This document shows positions 1-5,173 of a DNA stretch of 5,778 nt, piece after piece. Within the stretch, counting starts at the first letter, position 1; every line of letters starts with the position of its first letter. The stretch is from Nitriliruptoraceae bacterium (GTDB lineage: Bacteria > Actinomycetota > Nitriliruptoria > Nitriliruptorales > Nitriliruptoraceae), in the NCBI GenBank assembly GCA_007117945.1, contig SKTN01000218.1:1-5778 (forward strand), written 5' to 3'. The translations under genes and the position numbers were made by a program. A model generated the notes under the pieces. That model did no database searches, was not told where the DNA came from, and saw nothing but the letters and a program-made list of their open reading frames with translations.

Positions 1-8
1 GCCCATCG

Positions 9-1004
9 ATGATCCTCCCCTTCATCGCCGTCGAGGCGGGCGGTTCCGGCACCGTCCCGCTGCTGATCCTGATCGTGGCCCTGGTGGGCTTCGGTCTGGC
101 GTACTTCGTCGTCGGCCCGGGTAAGCGCACGGGGCCGAAGCGCAACGCCGACATCCCCCTGGCCATGCGCCCCTACCACTCCGACGAGGAGCTGGAGACC
201 ACGGGCATGGAGCGGGCGATGGCCTGGGGCGTCGCCCTGGCGGTGTTCGCCTCCCTGTTCATCCCGCTCTACTGGCTGATCGAGCCCACCCGGATCAACA
301 ACGCCGTCGATGACTTCTACGCCGCTGACGTCGATGCGGGGCGCGTCGAGTACCAGAACGCCTGCGCCTCCTGCCACGGGGTCAACCTCGAGGGTGGCTC
401 CGCACCCCACCCGGACCCGGACGTCGACGCGGCCTGGCCCGCCCCGGCGCTCGACAACATCGTGGCGCGCTACGAGGAGTCGGAGATCGTCGAGGACGTG
501 CGTGAGTTCATCATGCTCACCCTCATCCACGGCCGCGCCGGCACCCCGATGAACGCCTTCGGTGTGGCCAGCGGGGGGACCTACTCCGACAACCAGCTCG
601 AGCAGATCACCACCTACATCCTGTCGGTGCAGACGGGCGAGATCCCCGAGGCGCAGTCCTTCGAGGGCCGCAGCGGGGAGGACGTCTTCGACGCCAACTG
701 CGCCCGGTGCCACGGCGCCAACGGCGAGGGTGGCGTCGGTCCCCAGCTGTGGAACGTCTACGAACGCTACGGCTGGGACGGTGAGGAGGACAGTGACGCC
801 TTCCTCCAGGCCCAGGCTGCGGTGCGTGAGGTGCTCTACAACGGCCGCAACGTCCCCGGCCAGGCCCCGATGCCCAGCTTCGACCTCGACCTCACCGACG
901 ACGCGATCGAGGCCGTGATCGAGCACCTCGAGTCCTTCCAGGACACCGGCGGCCCGCGTTCAGCCCAGATCGGTGGCGAGCCCACCGACAGCCAGGAGGA
1001 CTGA
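9..1004 (+). CDS. Membrane-anchored dihaem cytochrome c, probable cytochrome c subunit of a bc-type quinol oxidoreductase
   Basis: 331 residues. Two hydrophobic helices lie at about residues 15-36 and 70-91; the loop between them carries K39, R40, K44 and R45, which by the positive-inside rule puts it in the cytoplasm and the rest of the protein outside. Two cytochrome c domains follow: CASCH at 119-123 with likely axial Met181 (TPMNAF), and CARCH at 231-235 with likely axial Met288 (APMPSF). A short acidic tail ends the protein. Known: actinobacterial bc complexes use a dihaem QcrC that passes electrons directly to the aa3 oxidase. Inferred: this protein does the same job, although classical QcrC has its anchor helix at the C-terminus. 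The start codon overlaps a TGA at 10-12, so translational coupling to an upstream gene is possible. No Shine-Dalgarno fits in the eight bases visible, and the frame is open to the window edge, so the true start could lie further upstream. Cytochrome identity is secure; membership of a particular complex is less so. Confidence 0.9.
   Translation: MILPFIAVEAGGSGTVPLLILIVALVGFGLAYFVVGPGKRTGPKRNADIPLAMRPYHSDEELETTGMERAMAWGVALAVFASLFIPLYWLIEPTRINNAVDDFYAADVDAGRVEYQNACASCHGVNLEGGSAPHPDPDVDAAWPAPALDNIVARYEESEIVEDVREFIMLTLIHGRAGTPMNAFGVASGGTYSDNQLEQITTYILSVQTGEIPEAQSFEGRSGEDVFDANCARCHGANGEGGVGPQLWNVYERYGWDGEEDSDAFLQAQAAVREVLYNGRNVPGQAPMPSFDLDLTDDAIEAVIEHLESFQDTGGPRSAQIGGEPTDSQED
994..999 (+). promoter_or_regulatory. 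Shine-Dalgarno of the downstream membrane protein gene
   Basis: AGGAGG lies inside the last codons of the dihaem cytochrome gene, 8 bases before the ATG at 1008. It is a near-ideal site and fixes that start. Its position inside the preceding gene supports co-transcription of the pair. Confidence 0.8.
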
Positions 1005-1007
1005 CCG

Positions 1008-1928
1008 ATGCTGGAGCTCATCACCTTCCTGGCCGTTGAGGAGGCCATCCCCGCCGACCACCCGGCGTCGATCCTGGCGATCCCGATCGGGTTGCTGTTC
1101 CTCTCCGGCTCGGTGTACGTGCTGCTGTGGTCGAACTACGGCGCGAAGAAGGCCGGTGCGATCTACGGCACGGCCTTCTTCGGCTTCGCCTTCCTGCTCG
1201 GGGTGTTCTGGTGGTTCGGGGGGCCGGGTATCCCGGCCAACACCGGCATCGACCACCTGCCGGGGCAGGCCCAGGACCACTACGCCCCGGAGTGGTTCGC
1301 CTTCGAGGAGGGCTCGCCCCGCGCGGAGTTCTTCCCCGGTGCGGAGGACCTGGGCAACTACCTGTCCCCCGAGGAGTTCCTCGGGCTCGGCGACCTCGAT
1401 GAGGAGGCGCTGCAGGACGAACCCGCCTTCGGACAGCTCGCCGGAACCCTCGGCCAGGCCGTGGACAACATGCAGTCCCAGTTCCTGCCCGTGGATGACA
1501 ACGGCGTCGCCCAGATCGGCGTGGGCCGCCGGGAGGCCTTCGAGGAGGACGCGGCGGCCGCCCGTCCGGACGACGCCGTCGGTCGTGCCCAGCCCTTCTT
1601 CAACGTTCAGCAGGTCGGGGATGCGGAGGTCTACGAGCACGCGGAGACCGGGGTGCTGCTCGCGACCCAGACCTTCCAGGCCACCGCCACCTTCACCGAT
1701 GAGGACGGGGTGCCCTTCGATCCCATCCCCGTGGGTGACGAGGTCGCCTGGTTCGCCTTCTTCGATCCGGGAGCGGAGTGGATCCCCTCCGCGGTGTGGA
1801 CGGGCATCTCCTTCCTGCTCTTCGGCCTCAGCCTGCTGTGGCTCGACCGTCTCGAGATGCGCGAAAAGCGCCTGGCCACCGTCGAGGTGGAGGAGCCGGA
1901 GCGCATCGCCGAGCCGATCGCGCAGTAG
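1008..1928 (+). CDS. Uncharacterised three-helix membrane protein, candidate accessory subunit of the upstream cytochrome complex
   Basis: 306 residues; I cannot assign it to a named family. Predicted helices lie at about 21-41, 50-70 and 260-279. The short loop after helix 1 (SNYGAKK) contains two lysines and should be cytoplasmic. This puts the roughly 190-residue acidic stretch 71-258 outside the cell, and the charged tail (RLEMREKR, then Glu-rich) inside. The protein has no cysteine, so it binds no c-type haem and has no CxxC redox site. No enzyme motif is visible. It starts 3 bases after the dihaem cytochrome stop, with a strong AGGAGG, so the two are almost certainly one transcript. Inference: a structural or accessory subunit, or an assembly factor, of the quinol:cytochrome c reductase or the terminal oxidase. 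The existence of the gene is well supported by frame, start site and helix pattern; its function is not known from the sequence. Confidence 0.85.
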   Translation: MLELITFLAVEEAIPADHPASILAIPIGLLFLSGSVYVLLWSNYGAKKAGAIYGTAFFGFAFLLGVFWWFGGPGIPANTGIDHLPGQAQDHYAPEWFAFEEGSPRAEFFPGAEDLGNYLSPEEFLGLGDLDEEALQDEPAFGQLAGTLGQAVDNMQSQFLPVDDNGVAQIGVGRREAFEEDAAAARPDDAVGRAQPFFNVQQVGDAEVYEHAETGVLLATQTFQATATFTDEDGVPFDPIPVGDEVAWFAFFDPGAEWIPSAVWTGISFLLFGLSLLWLDRLEMREKRLATVEVEEPERIAEPIAQ

Positions 1929-1937
1929 CGGCACGTA

Positions 1938-1964
1938 CGGGTTGGCGCCGGCCGCGCCGACCCG
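1938..1964 (+). terminator. GC-rich hairpin after the cytochrome gene pair, possible terminator or attenuator
   Basis: An 11-bp stem pairs 1938-1948 with 1954-1964 around the five-base loop CGGCC. All pairs are Watson-Crick except one U-G (1943/1959). It begins 9 bases after the TAG at 1926-1928. No T-run follows, so it is not a classical intrinsic terminator. Hairpins lacking a U-tract are often proposed as terminators in high-G+C Gram-positives, but it could also stabilise the 3' end of the upstream mRNA. It is the strongest hairpin I found in the gap between the two gene groups. Confidence 0.5.
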
Positions 1965-2062
1965 GCACCCTCGCGACCACCACGCGGCAGGCTCGGAGCG
2001 CGACCGCTGACCCGGCCCCGCGGGTGTCCCTCCTCGTGGTGCCCCCACGGGCGAGCGCTTCC

Positions 2063-2067
2063 GGAGG
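2063..2067 (+). promoter_or_regulatory. Shine-Dalgarno of the thioredoxin lipoprotein gene, possibly occluded by upstream CCTCC
   Basis: GGAGG lies 5 bases before the ATG at 2073 and fixes that start. A perfect complement, CCTCC, lies upstream at 2029-2033. Between them a small stem (2035-2039 with 2045-2049, loop TGCCC) could stack beneath it. The leader could therefore fold to hide the ribosome binding site. Five pairs in GC-rich DNA can occur by chance, so the site is well supported and its occlusion is not. Confidence 0.6.
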
Positions 2068-2072
2068 TTCCG

Positions 2073-2645
2073 ATGCGTCTGCGCCACCTCGTGCTCGCCC
2101 TCGGCGGGGTGCTGTTGGCTGCGTGCAGTTCCGGTGGCGCCCAGGCGGCCGACTGTGAGCGACTGCCGGGCGTGCGGCCGGGGCTGTGTCCGATCCCCGT
2201 CGAGGAGCGGGTGGAGGCACCCGTGGACCAGCTCGAGGTGGTCGGTGAGGACCGAGCGCTCGGCCTGGACGAGTTCGCGGGACGGGTCGTGGTGCTGAAC
2301 TTCTGGGCCTCCTGGTGCGGCCCCTGTCGGGTGGAGCAGCCCGACCTCAACGAGGCCTTCGAGCAGCTCCCCGAGGACGAGGTCGCCTTCCTCGGTGTCA
2401 ACATCGAGGACGCCGAGCCCAACGCCCTCGCCCACATCCGCGAGTTCGACATCCCCTACCCGTCGCTGTTCGACCCCGCCAACGACTACGCCTCCCGCTT
2501 CACCGGCGTCGGGCCGCGCAGCATCCCCTCCACGCTGTTCATCGACGCCGACGGCCGGGTGGCCGTGCGCGTCTTCGGCGTCATCGGGACCCGGGAGACC
2601 ACCTCGCTGGCCGCCGCGATCGCCGACGAGGCCTCCGATGGCTGA
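2073..2645 (+). CDS. resA: ResA/CcsX-type thioredoxin-fold lipoprotein (TlpA family), apocytochrome c thiol reductase
   Basis: 190 residues, a normal length for the family. The N-terminus has a short basic region (MRLRH), a hydrophobic stretch and a lipobox LAAC, with Cys18 as the predicted lipidated residue, so the mature protein is anchored on the outer face of the membrane. The thioredoxin core follows: FWASWCGPC with redox cysteines Cys82 and Cys85, and the cis-proline loop at Pro152 (RSIPSTLFID). Known role: it reduces the CxxCH cysteines of apocytochromes before haem attachment, taking electrons from CcdA. The neighbouring ccdA, resB and ccsA make this role much more likely than a general thioredoxin-like one. 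Two further cysteines, Cys28 and Cys39, sit just after the lipid anchor and are not part of the thioredoxin core. The ATG at 2073 is preceded by GGAGG with 5-base spacing, and the gene overlaps ccdA by 8 bases. It could equally be named tlpA or ccsX. Confidence 0.9.
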   Translation: MRLRHLVLALGGVLLAACSSGGAQAADCERLPGVRPGLCPIPVEERVEAPVDQLEVVGEDRALGLDEFAGRVVVLNFWASWCGPCRVEQPDLNEAFEQLPEDEVAFLGVNIEDAEPNALAHIREFDIPYPSLFDPANDYASRFTGVGPRSIPSTLFIDADGRVAVRVFGVIGTRETTSLAAAIADEASDG

Positions 2646-3390
2646 GACCATCACCGGGCTGATCCTCGACGCCAACCTGCTGGTGGCGGCGGCCATCGCC
2701 ATGCTGGCGGGCCTGGTCTCCTTCGCCTCGCCCTGCGTCCTGCCCCTGGTCCCCGGCTACCTGTCCTACGTCACGGGGTTGTCGGGTCGTGATCTCGCCG
2801 AGGCGGACGCGCGGGCACGCGGTCGCGTGCTGGTCGGCTCCAGCCTGTTCGTCATCGGGTTTGCGATCCCCTTCACGATGCTGGGCTTCGCGGTGGGCAC
2901 GGTCAACGCCCTCGCGCGCTCCTCCACCGCACAGGTGGTGATGGGCGGCACCGTCGCCGTCCTCGGCCTGCTGATGGCGCTCGGGCGGCTCAACCGGGAG
3001 TTCCGCCTGATGGGGCGCGCGCCGAGCGGCGGGCTCGCCACGGCGCCGGTGCTCGGGTTCGTGTTCGGGGTGGGGTGGACCCCCTGCATCGGGCCGGCGG
3101 CTGGAGCGATCCTGACCCTGTCGTTGAACGTCAGCTCGGGCGTGTCCTGGCGGGGTGCGGTGCTCGGCTTCGTCTACGCGCTGGGGCTCGGGCTGCCCTT
3201 CGTGCTCTTCGGTCTGCTGTTCCGACGGCTGTCGGGGACCCTGGAGTTCCTCAAGCGCAACGCGCGGGCCCTGCAGGTGGTCGGCGGTGGCCTGCTGGTG
3301 CTGGTCGGCCTCTCGATCGCCACGGGCCTGTGGGACGAGCTGATGTTCCTGCTCCGACCCCTGATCCAGGGCTTCGAACCGCCGATCTGA
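2638..3390 (+). CDS. ccdA: CcdA, six-helix thiol-disulfide electron carrier of the membrane (DsbD core family)
   Basis: 250 residues, the usual CcdA size. Six helices are predicted at about 13-36, 65-87, 96-116, 134-162, 172-194 and 211-232. The two family redox cysteines are present in their signatures: Cys33 in FASPCVLPLVPGY in helix 1, and Cys150 in GWTPCIGP in helix 4; the protein has no others. Known role: CcdA moves electrons from cytoplasmic thioredoxin across the membrane to an external thioredoxin-like partner, here most likely the ResA-type lipoprotein encoded just before it. The start is the ATG at 2638. It lies 8 bases inside the preceding gene, with GAGG at 2628-2631 six bases upstream, pointing to translational coupling. 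The frame stays open further upstream, but that part overlaps the lipoprotein gene and translates to low-complexity Ser/Thr/Pro/Arg sequence, so it is rejected. The stop codon TGA (3388-3390) runs into a 23-base tandem repeat. Confidence 0.95.
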   Translation: MAETITGLILDANLLVAAAIAMLAGLVSFASPCVLPLVPGYLSYVTGLSGRDLAEADARARGRVLVGSSLFVIGFAIPFTMLGFAVGTVNALARSSTAQVVMGGTVAVLGLLMALGRLNREFRLMGRAPSGGLATAPVLGFVFGVGWTPCIGPAAGAILTLSLNVSSGVSWRGAVLGFVYALGLGLPFVLFGLLFRRLSGTLEFLKRNARALQVVGGGLLVLVGLSIATGLWDELMFLLRPLIQGFEPPI

Positions 3391-3438
3391 TCCCACCCAC
3401 CTCCCCGGTCCGATCCCACCCACCTCCCCGGTCCGATC
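3389..3438. repeat. Perfect tandem duplication of a 23-base unit between ccdA and resB
   Basis: Copies lie at 3389-3411 and 3412-3434 and are identical; the first four bases of a third copy (GATC) follow at 3435-3438. The unit runs from GATCCCACCC to CCCCGGTCC. The first copy begins inside the ccdA stop codon. Each copy contains CACCTCC, a complement of the Shine-Dalgarno sequence. On the minus strand each copy has the G-runs GGGG, GG, GGG and GGG separated by one-base gaps. It could be an operator, a structured DNA or RNA element, or a recent slippage duplication; the sequence alone does not decide. Confidence 0.95.
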
Positions 3439-3451
3439 TCGACCCCCCGGA

Positions 3452-3457
3452 TACCCT
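3452..3457 (+). promoter_or_regulatory. Possible -10 element for a leaderless resB transcript
   Basis: TACCCT matches the TAnnnT form of actinobacterial -10 boxes and ends 6 bases before the GTG at 3464. This spacing would start transcription at the start codon itself. It agrees with the lack of any Shine-Dalgarno before that GTG. No convincing -35 box is visible at the usual distance; the tandem repeat occupies that place. A six-base match with three fixed positions is weak evidence on its own. Confidence 0.4.
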
Positions 3458-3463
3458 CCTCAC

Positions 3464-5173
3464 GTGCCAGCCTCGGCTCCGCCTCCCCAGATGAACCCGC
3501 CCGTCCGCCGGCGCGGGTCCCGTCGTCCGTCGGGGCCGCTCGGCTTCGTATGGGAGTCCACCCGGATGGGCTGGCGCTGGCTCGCCCGGATGCGCACCGC
3601 CCTCTACCTGCTCGCGGCGTTGGCCATCCTGAGCATCATCGCCACGGCGGTCCCCCAGGAGCCCAACGTCCCCTCCACCGTGGCCGCGTGGCGCACCGGT
3701 GAGGAGGGCCCCGGTCAGCTCGTCAGCCAGCTCCTCGACGGGATCGGCGCCTACGACGTGTACGGCTCCGCCCTGTTCCTGGCGGTGCTCCTGGCCCTCT
3801 ACATCAGCCTGACCGCCTGCCTGGTGCCCCGCATCAAGGCCTGGGTCCGCCTCGTGCGGCACAGCCGCCCGCCCGTGGTTCGCCACCTCGGTGCCCAGGA
3901 CGCCACGGAGAGCTTCACCACCGAAGCGCGCCCCGAGGTCGTCCACGACGCGGCCGAGGAGCTGCTCGGTGACCGCCGCTGGCGCGTGCGGCGCCACCAG
4001 CCCGGCCAGGACGACCAGCGCCCCGGGCAGGTCGCGGCGGAGAAGGGGCTGTGGCTGCGCGAGGGCGGCAGCCTGATCTTCCACCTCAGCTTCTACGTGC
4101 TCCTCGCGGCCATCGTCGGCGGCCAGCTGCTCACCTTCGAGGGGCAGCGGGGCGTGGTGGAGGGCGACGCGGGCTTCCGTGACACCGCCGTGTCCTACTG
4201 GTCCTACAACCCCGGGCGGTGGTTCGGTGAGGGGGATCACGACGGCTGGCGCATGGAGCTCGAGCGCTTCCACGTGGACTGGATCCGCGACCCCCTGGCC
4301 CCCGGTGCGGGCCAGCCGACGGAGTTCCGTTCCGAGGTGCGGATCACCCCGGCCGAGGGTGAGCCCTTCGACGCGGTCATCGACTCCAACCGTCCCCTCA
4401 ACCTCGATGGCACCCGCATCACCCAGCTGGACTGGGGCTACGCACCCCGGGTGGTCGTCGAGGTGGACGGCGAGGTGGTGCACGACACCTTCCTCACCCC
4501 CGTGGTCGCCAGCGGCGGGTTCTTCCGGGGTGCGGTCAAGGCCCCGGCGGCCGACCCCGACCTCGGGCTCGACGTCTTCCTCTACCCCTTCGCCCCCGAC
4601 GACGAGGACGGGACCCCCATCCCCACGGGGGCGCCCTGGGCCGACGCGCCCCTGCTGGTCTTCGAGCAGTACCGGGGCGACCTGCAGCTCGGGGCGACGC
4701 AGCAGACCATCAACGAGCTCGACACCGACGCCCTGGAGTCCGAGGGGTTCGCGGCCCTGCGTCTCGGGCAGTCGATCGAGATCGGCGACGCGACCATCAC
4801 CTTCCCGGAACTGCGGCACTGGGTCGGCTACCAGGTCAGCTCCCGCCCCCAGGTGCCCTACCTGCTGCTCGCCTCCGCCATGCTGCTCGGTGGGTTGCTC
4901 GCCTCCCTGTACGCCTACCGCCGCCGCCTGTGGGTGCTGGCAGCCGTGGACGCGGCCACAGGACGTACCCTGGTCACCGTGGCCGGCCGGGCCTTCCAAC
5001 GTCCCGAGGCCTTCGAGGAGGAGCTCGAGGACGTGGTCGAGGAACTCGCCCAGGCCACCGGTGGCCAGTGGCAGCGGCCTGAGGGGCCGCCGGGCGACCG
5101 TCACGACCGGCCTCCACCGACCATCACCCCGCCCGCTGACCGTCCCGACCGCACCGAGGTGGCGACCAGATGA
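3464..5173 (+). CDS. resB: ResB (Ccs1), cytochrome c synthase subunit of System II
   Basis: 569 residues, somewhat long but within the range for actinobacterial ResB. Four helices are predicted: about 42-62, 101-121, 202-222 and 463-484. The large external domain lies between helices 3 and 4 (about 223-462). Family-like features include the LDGTRITQLDWGY segment at 314-326, a histidine in helix 3 (His207, SLIFHLSFY) that is a candidate haem-contact residue, and the closing SSRPQVPYLLL helix with the basic YRRRLW after it. Known role: with ResC/CcsA it exports haem and joins it to CxxCH cysteines outside the membrane. The GTG start has no Shine-Dalgarno but has a possible -10 box 6 bases before it. 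An in-frame ATG at 3491 (residue 10) also lacks one, so the start is uncertain by a few residues. The N-terminus (1-35) is basic and proline-rich. The C-terminal 80 residues form a cytoplasmic tail with an acidic stretch (FEEELEDVVEELAQ) and a Pro/Asp/Arg-rich end; this tail looks lineage-specific. The last 4 bases overlap ccsA. Confidence 0.93.
   Translation: MPASAPPPQMNPPVRRRGSRRPSGPLGFVWESTRMGWRWLARMRTALYLLAALAILSIIATAVPQEPNVPSTVAAWRTGEEGPGQLVSQLLDGIGAYDVYGSALFLAVLLALYISLTACLVPRIKAWVRLVRHSRPPVVRHLGAQDATESFTTEARPEVVHDAAEELLGDRRWRVRRHQPGQDDQRPGQVAAEKGLWLREGGSLIFHLSFYVLLAAIVGGQLLTFEGQRGVVEGDAGFRDTAVSYWSYNPGRWFGEGDHDGWRMELERFHVDWIRDPLAPGAGQPTEFRSEVRITPAEGEPFDAVIDSNRPLNLDGTRITQLDWGYAPRVVVEVDGEVVHDTFLTPVVASGGFFRGAVKAPAADPDLGLDVFLYPFAPDDEDGTPIPTGAPWADAPLLVFEQYRGDLQLGATQQTINELDTDALESEGFAALRLGQSIEIGDATITFPELRHWVGYQVSSRPQVPYLLLASAMLLGGLLASLYAYRRRLWVLAAVDAATGRTLVTVAGRAFQRPEAFEEELEDVVEELAQATGGQWQRPEGPPGDRHDRPPPTITPPADRPDRTEVATR
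5156..5159 (+). promoter_or_regulatory. Shine-Dalgarno deciding the ccsA start
   Basis: GAGG, within GAGGTGG, lies inside the resB tail, 10 bases before the ATG at 5170. The spacing is slightly long but acceptable. It supports the ATG that overlaps the resB stop as ATGA, and hence translational coupling of the two synthase subunits. Confidence 0.6.

Larger units (their letters stand above)
1929..2072. other. Intergenic gap between the cytochrome genes and the maturation genes
   Basis: The 144 bases contain the hairpin at 1938-1964, a palindrome CCCGCGGG at 2017-2024, a second smaller stem at 2033-2039/2045-2051, and the Shine-Dalgarno of the next gene. I could not recognise a -10/-35 promoter: there is no TAnnnT element in the gap. 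No credible small ORF is seen. It is the longest non-coding stretch in the window and the natural place for an operon boundary. Confidence 0.6.

Noticed and set aside
1..12. Last three codons and TGA stop of an upstream gene, overlapping the dihaem cytochrome start as ATGA
   Set aside because: The overlap is typical of operons and may be real, but three open codons are too few to support a gene call.
2395..2637. Upstream extension of ccdA in the same frame
   Set aside because: It would lie wholly within the thioredoxin lipoprotein gene and encode Ser/Thr/Pro/Arg low-complexity sequence. The ATG at 2638 has a ribosome binding site and begins a normal-length CcdA.
960..2702. 580-codon open frame on the minus strand
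   Set aside because: It lies opposite the 3' tip of the dihaem cytochrome gene, the membrane protein gene and the whole lipoprotein gene, translates to low-complexity Gly/Glu/Arg/Val-rich sequence without helices or motifs, and is the usual by-product of G/C at third codon positions on the other strand.
3430..3444. Small inverted repeat GGTC/GACC after the tandem repeat as a ccdA terminator
   Set aside because: Only four base pairs around a seven-base loop and no T-run; too weak to call.
3391..3463. Tandem repeat as a CRISPR fragment
   Set aside because: The copies abut with no spacer, and no third full copy or cas gene is present.
3251..5104. 617-codon open frame on the minus strand opposite resB
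   Set aside because: It covers resB and the end of ccdA in antisense. Its product is repetitive and Gly/Val/Glu/Arg-rich, while the plus strand encodes a recognisable ResB with conserved helices.
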